DNA from: Vibrio gallicus
GTDB lineage: Bacteria; Pseudomonadota; Gammaproteobacteria; Enterobacterales; Vibrionaceae
DNA length: 64,000 nucleotides
Direction of reading: 5' to 3'
NCBI RefSeq assembly: GCF_024346875.1
Contig: NZ_AP024872.1
Span: forward strand, 868,001-932,000
Shown: positions 26,295 through 35,043 of the stretch, piece by piece
Layout of the letters: every line of letters starts with the position of its first letter
Numbering within the stretch: position 1 is the stretch's first letter
The notes under the pieces: generated by a model
Databases searched by the model: none
Told to the model about the DNA's origin: nothing
Seen by the model: only the letters and a program-made list of their open reading frames with translations
Made by a program: the position numbers and the translations under genes

Positions 26295-27056
26295 ATGCCT
26301 CATCCTAACCCTTCCAATCAAGAGATTATTGATAATTTTGTCGCACCTAAGTGCCTAGGAAGAGTTGAGATCCTTTATCAAGATGATGACATTTTATTGA
26401 TCGATAAACCCAGTGGCTTATTAAGCTTGTCAGGTAAGAACCCTCTTAATTGGGATTCAGTGCACTATCGTTTAGTGCACGGCCAAGAAGCGACCCAGAT
26501 TGAGCAAGCAACTCCGGCTTTTGTAAACGCTAAATTACCACATCGGCTAGATCTTGGCACATCTGGCATTATGGTCGTAGGGCTTAACCATGAGGCATCG
26601 AAGAGTCTTAATCAGCAGTTTCAGGCGCGGTCAGTACAAAAGCGGTATGTAGCCATGCTTACTGGGTGGGTTGAATCTGACACAGGTCAAATCTCGGCGC
26701 CTATTGCTAAAGATAAGGCGTTGTTTCCACGAGTAAAAATTTGCCACAATAGCGGAAAAAGTGCCATTAGCGATTATCAAGTAATCCGTCGATTGAATAA
26801 CCCACCTCGTACTTTAGTGCAGTACACCCCTATTACCGGTCGTACCCACCAATTACGTATTCATAGCCTTGAATTTGGCCATCCTATTATTGGCTGTGAC
26901 CTTTATAACCTTTCACCGCCAACCAACAATCTTGACCAACAAGCAAGTATCTCATTGCCGAGATTAATGCTCCACGCTAGTGATATTTACTTCACCCACC
27001 CAACTACCGGGGCGCGCATTCATGGTAAAAGCCCCTATACTGATACATTCAAGTAA
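26295..27056 (+). CDS. RluA-family pseudouridine synthase
   Basis: A 253-residue enzyme that isomerises uridine to pseudouridine in rRNA or tRNA. The catalytic aspartate lies in PHRLDLGTSGI (about residue 94), and the family blocks LLIDKPSGLL, RYVAML and PITGRTHQLRIH are all present. No S4 RNA-binding domain precedes it, as in RluA itself (about 220 residues), so it is a compact member; the exact target nucleotide cannot be told. It follows the NmrA-like gene by 70 bases but probably has its own promoter. Confidence 0.9.
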   Translation: MPHPNPSNQEIIDNFVAPKCLGRVEILYQDDDILLIDKPSGLLSLSGKNPLNWDSVHYRLVHGQEATQIEQATPAFVNAKLPHRLDLGTSGIMVVGLNHEASKSLNQQFQARSVQKRYVAMLTGWVESDTGQISAPIAKDKALFPRVKICHNSGKSAISDYQVIRRLNNPPRTLVQYTPITGRTHQLRIHSLEFGHPIIGCDLYNLSPPTNNLDQQASISLPRLMLHASDIYFTHPTTGARIHGKSPYTDTFK

Positions 27057-27136
27057 CAGGGATGGATGTGTATAATAGTAACCTACTTTGGCTTTTGGTC
27101 TTAAAATCACCACCGGATAATTCATATCATCTATAA

Positions 27137-27169
27137 ACAAAAGCGGCCTAGCTGCAAGACTAGACCGCT
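27137..27169 (-). terminator. Terminator of the LPMO gene
   Basis: AGCGGCCTAG pairs with CTAGACCGCT (one mismatch) and the minus strand continues into a broken T-run (from AAACAAA). It lies 31 bases past the LPMO stop. Confidence 0.7.
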
Positions 27170-27199
27170 CAAATCAACAGTCGCAAGTGTAGTTAGAGC

Positions 27200-28708
27200 T
27201 TAACGCCAAACACCCCATTCGCCGGTTGTACCTGGTTCATCATTTTCACCTTGAGTCCACCAATGAGCCGTCCACACCTTACCATTGTGGGTAACCTTAT
27301 CCCCTTCGTAGTAAACAACCGTGGCATCCCACGCACTTATTTCAGGTGTTTCAGGTGTTTCAGGTGTTTCAGGAATATCGGCAGCCGCAGCCAAGATGTC
27401 AAAGCTATAGATAGCACTATCTGAGCCTGAACTATCAGACACCAACAACTTAAAGGTTACTTGATGATGTTGCGTGTTATCGACTGAATCGGTTTTTATT
27501 AACAATTCATTTTGGCTACCAATCTCAGTGCTAAGTAACGGGCCAGATAACTGCTCCCATGTAACGCTGTCAAAACTTCCTTGAGTATTATTTGGATGCA
27601 GTACTACCAACTGACCAAACTCTACTTGTGCGCTCAATAATTCTGTCAGTATTTGCGGCGTAATGATGGCCTCTAGATCAGAATCCTGCGCCTCTACAAT
27701 CGAAAACAAACCCGAGGCGCGATCATCTTTTGAATTGAAGTAGTTCGCTTGCAGGTTGTCTCTAAAGTACATGTAGTGATCCATCGCATCATGCCACGCC
27801 CCAATAAACACATTACCTGAATGGAAGCTTTGGTAATAACCACTCACTTGAGAGGCTAACAAGCGATCCCAATCGTTTTGATTGTCTTGGGTAATTTTTA
27901 AGGTAAAGGTATTGTGGATTTCACCGTGTTTATTGAATACTTCATATTTAACCTCATCACCAACCTGCGCTGATTCTAGAGTAACCCCAGCTGGCACAAA
28001 ATTAGCGCCCTGATGTAGATAAGCTCCTTCGGTATCTGCTGGCGGTTGCTCAACTGGTGGCTGCTGCGCTGAGCCTGTAATAGTGATATCACTGCAGTTG
28101 TAGAAACCTTCACCTACAGCATCAATACGCTGCCAACGAGTAAATAATACCGCATCACCACTTCTATCTGCTGGAATGGTTACATTCATTCGATATTTGC
28201 TGTGCGCATCAATCGCGATATTGCCATATTCTTGGAGCAACTCAAGGTCATCCCATGCCAGTGGTTTAGCTACATCAACACCAGGCTTAGTAATGAATAT
28301 TTCCCAGTAAGATGGGTTATGCGGAGCTGTTGCATTAAAAATCAGCTCAAAAGTGCCTGGAGAAATTTCAGTACGAGTCCATGCAGAGTGTTCTACGCCA
28401 AGTCCTTTTTTCTGTAAATCATTGGCATAGCACAAAGTGCCATTTGGGATCATTTGTCGAACGACGGCCTGGTTGGTGTAATCTGGGATATTAATTGCCA
28501 CTTCATTACGCTGGACAAAGGGGTAACTCCCAGACTCATCATACGCAGCTTTACAGGCTGCATTGGGAATATTACCCGTCCAAATTCCACCTTGCTCATA
28601 ACAAATTGATTGTCTAGCTTCAGGAAACTCAGTCCAACCATGAGAAAAAGCTGTGGGTGTATAAGCAAACGCCATCGCGATTAGTAAAGGGGAATGATTT
28701 TTTTTCAT
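27200..28708 (-). CDS. GbpA-like secreted chitin-active lytic polysaccharide monooxygenase (AA10)
   Basis: A 502-residue secreted copper enzyme that cleaves crystalline chitin oxidatively. After the signal peptide (ending TAFS) the mature protein begins with His23 in HGWTEFPEAR, which with His107 in GVEHSAW forms the histidine brace. The AA10 domain runs to about residue 210, ending near FYNCSDITITG. A middle region resembles the bacterial-surface-binding modules of GbpA. A Pro-Glu-Thr linker of three repeats (PETPETPETP) leads to a C-terminal CBM5/12 chitin-binding domain with WDATVVYYEGDKVTHNGKVW and AHWWTQGENDEPG. The ATG at 28708 is chosen because it starts a proper signal peptide; the longer frame to 28765 does not. 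In Vibrio such proteins aid chitin use and attachment. Confidence 0.93.
   Translation of the reverse strand: MKKNHSPLLIAMAFAYTPTAFSHGWTEFPEARQSICYEQGGIWTGNIPNAACKAAYDESGSYPFVQRNEVAINIPDYTNQAVVRQMIPNGTLCYANDLQKKGLGVEHSAWTRTEISPGTFELIFNATAPHNPSYWEIFITKPGVDVAKPLAWDDLELLQEYGNIAIDAHSKYRMNVTIPADRSGDAVLFTRWQRIDAVGEGFYNCSDITITGSAQQPPVEQPPADTEGAYLHQGANFVPAGVTLESAQVGDEVKYEVFNKHGEIHNTFTLKITQDNQNDWDRLLASQVSGYYQSFHSGNVFIGAWHDAMDHYMYFRDNLQANYFNSKDDRASGLFSIVEAQDSDLEAIITPQILTELLSAQVEFGQLVVLHPNNTQGSFDSVTWEQLSGPLLSTEIGSQNELLIKTDSVDNTQHHQVTFKLLVSDSSGSDSAIYSFDILAAAADIPETPETPETPEISAWDATVVYYEGDKVTHNGKVWTAHWWTQGENDEPGTTGEWGVWR
27341..27373 (-). repeat. Nine-base repeats encoding the PET linker of the LPMO
   Basis: The unit TTCAGGTGT occurs three times in a row (27341, 27350, 27359) with a partial fourth. 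It encodes the Pro-Glu-Thr linker on the minus strand. Near-perfect identity suggests recent slippage, so linker length may vary between strains. Confidence 0.75.
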
Positions 28709-28829
28709 TATTATCAACACTATGAGTAAGTTTGGCGCTGATTCTAATGGATTTAATGAACACATTTATCACAAAAATGAAACAAGGTGTTTCCATTTGG
28801 CTGGGCTATAACAACCGAGATTCCAGATG

Positions 28830-28853
28830 AAAAAAAACGAACCCAATGGTTCG
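28830..28853 (-). terminator. Terminator of the outer-membrane barrel gene
   Basis: CGAACC pairs with GGTTCG over a CAAT loop, followed on the minus strand by at least seven T. The stem is short, but the T-run is strong, and the hairpin resembles the gcvP terminator at 390-416. Confidence 0.78.
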
Positions 28854-28883
28854 CTCTTAACACATAAAGAGTGATGGATAAGT

Positions 28884-29324
28884 TTAGAAATTAAACCCAA
28901 GTTTAAAACCAAGCATGCTCATATCAGTATGTTCAATTACGGTATAGTAGTAGCCGCCACCAAAGGTAAAACAGCTCACATTCGCCATCACATCAATACC
29001 GCCAACTGGATTGGTATGGTTTATTTTATTGATCTTGGTCTTAGCGAGCCCAAATGTCGGGGCAACAAACAACCAATCAGTAATATTATAGGTTGCACCA
29101 ACTGATACGATATGTCCGTCTAAATCACCACTATAAGCATCATAACCAACCTTAAAACCAAACCCATTATTAATATCTGTCGCATAGAATGAACCACCCG
29201 CGGCACTCGCATCATCAACGGTAGAGCTGCTTATATGGGTAGAATTATAAGTAAGGTGCTTGGCATCCTTGGCAAAGGCGTGTCCAGTTATCAGGATCAA
29301 AACTAAAGGGATGAGCTTCTTCAT
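28884..29324 (-). CDS. Small outer-membrane beta-barrel protein
   Basis: A 146-residue exported protein: signal peptide MKKLIPLVLILITGHAFA, then alternating polar and hydrophobic strands (GFGFKVGYDAYSG, HIVSVGATYNITDWLFVAPTFGLAKT, FTFGGGYYYTVIEHTDMSMLGFKLGFNF) and a C-terminal Phe, the signature for outer-membrane insertion by BamA. It belongs to the OmpA-like/opacity type of small barrels, about eight strands. Function unknown; it may be a structural barrel or adhesin. Confidence 0.78.
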   Translation of the reverse strand: MKKLIPLVLILITGHAFAKDAKHLTYNSTHISSSTVDDASAAGGSFYATDINNGFGFKVGYDAYSGDLDGHIVSVGATYNITDWLFVAPTFGLAKTKINKINHTNPVGGIDVMANVSCFTFGGGYYYTVIEHTDMSMLGFKLGFNF

Positions 29325-29569
29325 TGGCTTATTACTTCTAAAATACGGGTCTAACCACGATGTTGCCTAGCATCAATTAACAACGCCCAACACCTGCTAA
29401 AAAATATTCAAGTGCTTTAATAGCATTAGATTCAAGCTTTGACTTGATTGGATCTTTTGATTCTAAATTTGGCAATAATCAACAAGTGGCATGAGCTAAT
29501 AATCCGCTGCATATTACCCCCTAAATTAAAGACATAAACCGCATAACGATTAGCTGAACCCACCTCAAC
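29325..29569. other. Spacer between desaturase and barrel genes
   Basis: AT-rich. It must contain the promoter of the leftward barrel gene; I see no gene or repeat in it until the hairpin at 29570. Confidence 0.5.
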
Positions 29570-29611
29570 AAAACGGGACACACACCAAATTTATGGTGTG
29601 TGTCCCGTTTT
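29570..29611 (-). terminator. GGGACACACACC hairpin, terminator of the desaturase gene
   Basis: A perfect 17-bp stem starts AAACGGGACACACACCA (29571-29587) and pairs with 29594-29610 over a 6-base loop. A-runs and T-runs at both feet make it a bidirectional terminator. Its core GGACACACACC is repeated in the inverted repeat at 30938-30988. Confidence 0.8.
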
Positions 29612-29645
29612 TATTTCACTATTTTATGAGTACTGTTTAATAAAG

Positions 29646-30770
29646 TTAGGCGTAGCGCTTTATGTCACTCATCCACATCTGTTGCTGATATTTAAACTGC
29701 TCTTTGAGCCTATGATGACGGTGCTTTAGTAGCTCCAATTCATGGCTTTTCAATATCTGCTGCTTCTTGCTTTGCAACAACTGCATTTTACTATCGTAAT
29801 AGTCATGCATACTCTCGATCAGAGATTCAAAGTCCTGTTCTAATTTATGAGCAAGGCTTGGGTTTACATCCATTGTATGTAGTTTCTGATGGGCATTTTG
29901 CAGCAGCATAGTGGCGCGCGCTTTCTCTATTTTAAATTGAGGAGTTACACGCAGCTTTTCAGTTAACCCAATCCAAGAGCACCCCTTAATCAGCCACTTT
30001 GTTGGGTCGTAATGCCACCAATCAATACCATTGCGATAATCGTTCTCAAACAGATGATGGAAATTATGGTAGCCCTCTCCAAAGGTAAGGAATGCCAATG
30101 CGCCATTATCCCGAGCTGAATTTTTGTTAGTAAAGGTTTGTTTACCCCAGATATGAGCTAAGGAATTAATAAAGAATGTGGTGTGATGGCTCAAGAATAA
30201 TCGCAACGCGCCAACGACTAAAAACATTCCCACGATGTCGCTATAGATAATCCCTAGCAAGATAGGAAAGCCAAAGTTTGTCGCTATAGCCAGCGCCGCG
30301 TAGTATTTATGCTGCCACTGGACAATCTTATCCTTTTTTAAATCACGACAATTTTTATAATCGAAATAGGTCTCATGATTGTAATCACGCAACATCCACC
30401 CCATGTGCGAATACCAAAAACCGCGTGAGGCTGAATATGGGTCTTTACTATCATGGTCTACATGCTTATGGTGATCTCTATGGTCTGACGACCAATGTAA
30501 TGCACTATTTTGCAAAGAAAACGCACCGCCTATTGCAAAGATCACCCTAAGGATTGAGCTCGCTTGATAGGTTTTATGACTCCATAGCCGATGGTAGCCT
30601 GCGGTTATCGACAAATTAGTAAAGCTAAACGCTATCAACAACCATATTAGATGCTCCCAGCCTAGCCCATGGCTAACTGCGTATAGCGGTGTTGCTACGA
30701 GCGCTAATAGCAAGCTCGAAGTAAATATAAAAATATTAAACCACAATAGTGGTGGACGTTTTGCACTCAC
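29646..30770 (-). CDS. Acyl-CoA/acyl-lipid delta-9 fatty-acid desaturase
   Basis: A 374-residue inner-membrane di-iron desaturase that puts a double bond into saturated acyl chains, important for membrane fluidity in the cold. The three histidine boxes are HRLWSH, HRDHH (in SDHRDHHKHVDHDSKDP) and HNFHH (in GEGYHNFHHLF). Four membrane segments flank the boxes. The C-terminal 100 residues are charged and helical (QSKKQQILKSHELELLKHRHHRLKEQ) and look coiled-coil. Translation starts at GTG 30770 with GGAG five bases before. Vibrio usually also makes unsaturated acids by FabA, so this is an additional oxygen-dependent route. Confidence 0.92.
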   Translation of the reverse strand: MSAKRPPLLWFNIFIFTSSLLLALVATPLYAVSHGLGWEHLIWLLIAFSFTNLSITAGYHRLWSHKTYQASSILRVIFAIGGAFSLQNSALHWSSDHRDHHKHVDHDSKDPYSASRGFWYSHMGWMLRDYNHETYFDYKNCRDLKKDKIVQWQHKYYAALAIATNFGFPILLGIIYSDIVGMFLVVGALRLFLSHHTTFFINSLAHIWGKQTFTNKNSARDNGALAFLTFGEGYHNFHHLFENDYRNGIDWWHYDPTKWLIKGCSWIGLTEKLRVTPQFKIEKARATMLLQNAHQKLHTMDVNPSLAHKLEQDFESLIESMHDYYDSKMQLLQSKKQQILKSHELELLKHRHHRLKEQFKYQQQMWMSDIKRYA

Positions 30771-31083
30771 AATAACTCCATAATCAACATTTCAGCTTAC
30801 ATGTGTTCGCCAGAATATCAGTTTCATATGACAATACAAATATCCTGATCACAATCCCGTGACCTCACCTCATAAAAAAGCCTAAATATTCAGCAATAAA
30901 TCTACCCAACATAGCCCTAGCGCCCCCTTAACATTTAAGGACACACACCTTATATAGGCATTTGGAAAGGCTAAGTGGTGTGTGTCCTAAATTGAAACGA
31001 AATATTTAGAGTCCAATTTGTCAGTATGCGGTTCCGCTCCTACAGTTAATGTGCTGTTTAGTATTCAATAGGAATTAGGCATT
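30771..31083. other. Divergent spacer with a GGACACACACC inverted repeat
   Basis: This 313-base region separates the leftward desaturase from the rightward quinone oxidoreductase and must contain both promoters. Its middle holds the inverted repeat listed separately. No coding frame. Confidence 0.55.
30938..30988. repeat. Long inverted repeat with GGACACACACC arms
   Basis: AGGACACACACC (30938-30949) pairs with GGTGTGTGTCCT (30977-30988), separated by 27 bases that can partly pair further (CTTA with TAAG). The same arm sequence forms the hairpin at 29571-29610, so this is a dispersed REP-like palindrome and not a simple terminator; it lies in front of a gene. Confidence 0.7.
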
Positions 31084-32070
31084 ATGAAAGCGATGGTTGT
31101 GAATAAGTTTGGTGGCAGTGATGCCTTTGTATTAGATGATATCCCCAAGCCAGAGGTAACGGCAGGTAATGTGTTGGTTAAGATCTCCGCTACCAGCGTA
31201 AATACTGTTGATATGATGATTCGACAGATGGGACCCGAACTTCCATTTTCCCCTGCATCACCCGCTATATTGGGCATGGATTTTGCTGGAGTTGTTGAAG
31301 CTGTTGGTAATGATGTAGATGGATACGATGTGGGGGATGAGGTATATGGTTGCGCCGGAGGACTGGGCGATCTCCCCGGTGCGCTGGCTGAATATATGCT
31401 TGCAGATGCGCGCCTGATATACCACAAACCTAAAAATCTTTCGATGCAACAAGCGGCTGCAATTCCGTTGGTCGGTATTACTGCTTATGAAGGTCTAAAT
31501 AGAGCAGGCCTCAAACCAGGACATCAGGTATTAGTGCATGGTGGAGCGGGTGGCGTAGGGCATATAGCCATCCAACTTGCCAAACATTTTGGAGCGGATG
31601 TTTATGCCACAGGAAGCTCAGATAAACAGATTGAGCTGATGGAAAAACTAGGTGCGACCGGTATCAACTACAATACCGAAAGCGTGGCTGATTACGTTAC
31701 AAAGTACACTAGTGGTGAAGGGTTTGATGTCGTTTTTGACTCTGTAGGTGGTGAAAACCTACCAAACTCGATTGAAGCAACCAAACTCAACGGGCAAATA
31801 GCAGCGACGGTTTCTTTCCTTGAACTTGACCTCTCCATGGTTCATTTTAAGGGGCTTTCCTTACACATCGTATTTATGCTCATTCCGATGATTTACAATG
31901 TAAATCGGCAACAGCATGGTGATATTCTAAAGGCGATGACTCTCATTGCTGAAGAAGGCGGCCTGACACCAATTGTTGATCCACAACAGTTTCCACTAGA
32001 AGAGGTAGGTAAAGCGCATGATCACCTAGCCAGTCGCACCGCCATTGGTAAAGTTATCGTAAACATCTAA
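31084..32070 (+). CDS. Quinone oxidoreductase-like medium-chain dehydrogenase (zinc-independent)
   Basis: A 328-residue MDR-superfamily enzyme. The GroES-like N-terminal domain is followed by the NADPH-binding motif GGAGGVGHIAIQLAK (about 155-169). The zinc-ligand Cys cluster of true alcohol dehydrogenases is absent, as in QOR/zeta-crystallin enzymes, so it is likely an NADPH-dependent quinone or enone reductase in the cytosol. It is preceded by a plausible ribosome binding site and ends before a large hairpin. Confidence 0.86.
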   Translation: MKAMVVNKFGGSDAFVLDDIPKPEVTAGNVLVKISATSVNTVDMMIRQMGPELPFSPASPAILGMDFAGVVEAVGNDVDGYDVGDEVYGCAGGLGDLPGALAEYMLADARLIYHKPKNLSMQQAAAIPLVGITAYEGLNRAGLKPGHQVLVHGGAGGVGHIAIQLAKHFGADVYATGSSDKQIELMEKLGATGINYNTESVADYVTKYTSGEGFDVVFDSVGGENLPNSIEATKLNGQIAATVSFLELDLSMVHFKGLSLHIVFMLIPMIYNVNRQQHGDILKAMTLIAEEGGLTPIVDPQQFPLEEVGKAHDHLASRTAIGKVIVNI

Positions 32071-32113
32071 TAAATCGACAGATTAAGAGCAAGAGCCTTT
32101 AAATTAGTCATAA

Positions 32114-32154
32114 GCGTTATAATTATCACAGCGTTATCCCGATAATTATAACGC
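32114..32154. terminator. 14-bp inverted repeat between convergent genes
   Basis: GCGTTATAATTATC (32114-32127) pairs perfectly with GATAATTATAACGC (32141-32154) around a 13-base loop. It lies between the stops of convergent genes, so termination is the simplest role, but there is no T-run on either side. Confidence 0.5.
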
Positions 32155-32168
32155 GACAAGGTTTCGTG

Positions 32169-32528
32169 CTAAAACTTATAGGTCAGAGGACAGATTTCTG
32201 TACTCCCTATATTAAGAATATAGCTCTCACCTAATACATCGTAATAACAGAGCTTATTAAAGCCCTCAATTTTTTCTCGTTTAAAGAAACCCGTTTTTTG
32301 AGCTTCTGGGGCCGCAGGTTGTAGCTTAGGCGTGAGCTCAAACTCATGCGTAAGAGGGCATATATCGGTCGATTTCAAATTCAGCGCATGGGTATCCCCT
32401 AACACATCATAAAAACACACCTTAGAAAACCCTTGGCTACTTTCTGAATCCAAAAAACCAGTCGTCGCCTGACTTGGTAAACTGAAAGCCCCTAACACAA
32501 GCAGCAGTGCCAATCGAATTTTATGCAT
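32169..32528 (-). CDS. Small secreted protein with two tandem 42-residue repeats
   Basis: A 119-residue exported protein (signal peptide to SQA). The mature part is two copies of one unit, joined by a short Pro/Ala linker: each begins TGF, contains GFxKxCxYDVLG and ends STxICPLTxxF. The two Cys of each unit (for example KVCFYD and DICPLT) probably form a disulfide. I know the unit as a feature of small uncharacterised Vibrio exported proteins but not its function. GGAGAA precedes the ATG. It lies 22 bases after the DUF4442 gene on the same strand, perhaps in one transcript. Confidence 0.75.
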   Translation of the reverse strand: MHKIRLALLLVLGAFSLPSQATTGFLDSESSQGFSKVCFYDVLGDTHALNLKSTDICPLTHEFELTPKLQPAAPEAQKTGFFKREKIEGFNKLCYYDVLGESYILNIGSTEICPLTYKF

Positions 32529-32549
32529 AAATTCTCCTTTGCACCGAGT

Positions 32550-33032
32550 TTACTTAGCCTTGAGTGATAAGGTCAACTTGAATTCTGCAACGGGAGCATC
32601 ACCTTCTAACTTGGGACAGGTCGCAACTATAGTTACATCTCTATTTACTCGCTGACCAGTTGATATGGTTTCATTTAGCATGTCATCAATGCTGGCACCT
32701 TCAGTACATATAAAGTGCACATCACTTTGAGGCCTTTTGATAAAATCAGCTTTAATGCCCTTAAATGCTAACGATATTGGCTGGCCTTGATTTTGAGCCT
32801 TCATCGCGGCCAAAAACCCACCCGCAACATCGGCCCCTGCCACTAACGCTCCTATATACATACTATCTAAGTGGTTTTTGGTGCGCCTTCTAAGGGGAAC
32901 CTTAACCTCGACCATATCATCGTCTATACGAATGATTTTAGGTCGACACAACCACAGCATAGGCACCTTGTTAAAGCTAAATAGCTTAAGATAGAGATTG
33001 GCCTTTTGTCTTACTGATAACATGGCACCCAT
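32550..33032 (-). CDS. DUF4442 hotdog-fold protein (thioesterase-like)
   Basis: A 160-residue cytosolic protein with the DUF4442/PaaI-like hotdog signature: NHLDSMYIGALVAGADVAGGFLA matches the helix region that carries acyl-CoA thioesterase residues. It probably binds or hydrolyses an acyl thioester. AAGGGG precedes the ATG at 33032. Same strand as the following two-repeat protein. Confidence 0.75.
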   Translation of the reverse strand: MGAMLSVRQKANLYLKLFSFNKVPMLWLCRPKIIRIDDDMVEVKVPLRRRTKNHLDSMYIGALVAGADVAGGFLAAMKAQNQGQPISLAFKGIKADFIKRPQSDVHFICTEGASIDDMLNETISTGQRVNRDVTIVATCPKLEGDAPVAEFKLTLSLKAK

Positions 33033-33288
33033 AACACCCCTTAACTTGAAAACTTATGGATAACTGACAGTTATGCTTAGCTCTGCACAGCGCTAAAAAA
33101 GTATTTAATTCAATAATTAAGATAGACCATCTAGTCAAAAAGAGCCCAAAGCGTTCAAATTGCGGTATTTGATTATTTTTAAGTAACATCCGCAACACGA
33201 TATACAGCAATCCTTTATATATTAACTATACTTTTTGCTATTCCCTGCCTGTAATCCGATTACAGGAGTAGCTTAAAAAGGATTTAAT

Positions 33289-33615
33289 ATGAAGCTAGTT
33301 TGGACTTTGATGGCGGCATTAAGCTTTACCGCCACAGCAGATGCAGCCAAAGATGAACAGTTCGAAATTGGTAAAGCAAAAGCAAAGGTATGTATGACCT
33401 GCCACGGTAAAGATGGCATTTCAACTCTCGATCCCTACCCCAATCTTCGGGGACAAAAAATGGGATACCTCATCTCCTCGCTTAAAGACTACAAAGCGCG
33501 TGAACGAACCAGTGGATTAGCTATCTTGATGCAGCAACAGGTTGATACGCTCTCTGAGCAGGACATCCGAGATATTTCATACTTTTACTCACAACTCGGC
33601 AGTGACGCTAAGTAA
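33289..33615 (+). CDS. Periplasmic cytochrome c (single heme, c-type class I)
   Basis: A 108-residue exported monoheme cytochrome: signal peptide ending TADA, heme motif CMTCH (about 36-40) and the distal methionine probably in GLAILMQQQV. It is the first gene of the cbb3 cluster, nine bases before ccoN, with AAGGA before its ATG. By position it is likely an electron donor for the oxidase. Confidence 0.88.
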   Translation: MKLVWTLMAALSFTATADAAKDEQFEIGKAKAKVCMTCHGKDGISTLDPYPNLRGQKMGYLISSLKDYKARERTSGLAILMQQQVDTLSEQDIRDISYFYSQLGSDAK

Positions 33616-33624
33616 TCAGGGGAC

Positions 33625-35043
33625 ATGATGGATACAACAACTCCCGACTACAGCACTAAGGTCGTTAAATACTTTGTGGTGGCATCTGTCACTTGGGCAT
33701 TTATTGGGATGTTAATCGGTGTGATCCTTGCCGCTCAACTCTATTGGCCCATCCTAAATTTTAATTCTGAATATTTTCAATTTGGCCGATTGCGTCCGCT
33801 ACATACCTCCGGGGTTATTTACGGCTTCGTGGTCAATATATTGATGGGTGCCTCTCTCTATATCGCACAAAAAACAGGGCACTGCGAACTCTTCAACAAG
33901 AGCCTCGCATGGATGGTATTTTGGGGATGGCAGTTGGTATTATTACTGGCAGTACTGACCTTACCTCTCGGTTATACCACCTCAAAAGAGTATGCTGAAC
34001 TAGAGTGGCCTATCGACCTACTAATCGTACTGGTGTGGGTGCTTTATGCCATTCTATTCTTTGGCACCATAGCCAAAAGAAAGATCAATCATATCTTTGT
34101 TGCCAACTGGTTTTTTGCCGCTTTCATTATAGTTATCGCATTGATATTTATTGTAAATAACCTAGCAATGCCTGCCTCACTTACCAAATCGTATTCGGTG
34201 TTTGCCGGCGCACAAGATGCCATAGTTCAATGGTGGTGGGGACACAACGCTGTAGGCTTCTTATTGACTGCAGGTGTCATAGGTATGAACTACTACTTTA
34301 TTCCCAAGGTAGCAGAGCGTCCCATCTATTCTTATCGTTTATCCGTTATTCACTTCTGGGGTCTAGTCGGTTTTTATACTTGGGCTGGAACTCACCACTT
34401 AGTGTACTCATCTGTACCCGTTTGGTTGCAAAACATTGGTATTGTGATGTCCTTGATTCTTTGGCTACCATCTTGGGCTGGGGCATTTAATAGTGGTATG
34501 ACACTCTGGCAGAACAAAGAAAAAATGAAGAACGATTACATAATGCTGTTCTTCTTCTCTGCGGTACTCTATTACTGCTTAGCAACGTTTGAAGGTCCAC
34601 TATTAGCAATTCGCTGGTTTAACATGGTCGCCCACAACAGTGAATGGATAATTGGGCATGTACACTCCGCCGCATTAGGTTGGGTTGGGATGTCCGGTAT
34701 TGCGGTATTTTATTACTTTATACCTCGCCTATGGGGTAAAGAGCAGCTCTGGTCAAATCGCCTAATCAAATGGCACTTCTGGCTAGCCCATGCAGGGGTT
34801 GCAATTTACGCCATAGCCCTTTGGGTAGCGGGTATTGGTGAAGGGTATATGTGGTTAGCTCAACAAGAAAACGGTGAGCTTATCTACAGTTTCGTGGAAG
34901 CTATGGACTTCAAAGCACCTTGGCTATTTCTTCGATTCTTTGGCGGTTCACTGTTTGTTATTGGCCTGGTTCTTATGATCTATAACCTCTATCGCACAGT
35001 GAATATGCCCAGACCTATCCTTGCTCGGGGGATAAAATCATGA
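33625..35043 (+). CDS. ccoN: cbb3-type cytochrome c oxidase subunit I
   Basis: The 472-residue catalytic heme-copper subunit, an inner-membrane protein of about 12 helices that reduces oxygen with high affinity. Metal-ligand regions are recognisable: RPLHTSGVIYGF (low-spin heme), WWWGHNAVGF and GTHHLVYSSVP (copper site histidines), and IGHVHSAALGW (hemes b and b3). No subunit-specific insertion or truncation is seen. The start is one of two adjacent ATGs after AGGGGA. The downstream ccoO start overlaps the stop by four bases. Confidence 0.95.
   Translation: MMDTTTPDYSTKVVKYFVVASVTWAFIGMLIGVILAAQLYWPILNFNSEYFQFGRLRPLHTSGVIYGFVVNILMGASLYIAQKTGHCELFNKSLAWMVFWGWQLVLLLAVLTLPLGYTTSKEYAELEWPIDLLIVLVWVLYAILFFGTIAKRKINHIFVANWFFAAFIIVIALIFIVNNLAMPASLTKSYSVFAGAQDAIVQWWWGHNAVGFLLTAGVIGMNYYFIPKVAERPIYSYRLSVIHFWGLVGFYTWAGTHHLVYSSVPVWLQNIGIVMSLILWLPSWAGAFNSGMTLWQNKEKMKNDYIMLFFFSAVLYYCLATFEGPLLAIRWFNMVAHNSEWIIGHVHSAALGWVGMSGIAVFYYFIPRLWGKEQLWSNRLIKWHFWLAHAGVAIYAIALWVAGIGEGYMWLAQQENGELIYSFVEAMDFKAPWLFLRFFGGSLFVIGLVLMIYNLYRTVNMPRPILARGIKS

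Noticed and set aside
32986..33210. A 74-codon frame upstream of the DUF4442 gene
   Set aside because: It overlaps the DUF4442 start in another frame, with unlikely composition; the downstream ATG has a good ribosome binding site.
33180..33288. Possible FNR half-site upstream of the cbb3 operon
   Set aside because: Only a TTGAT half is seen, without a matching ATCAA at the proper spacing.
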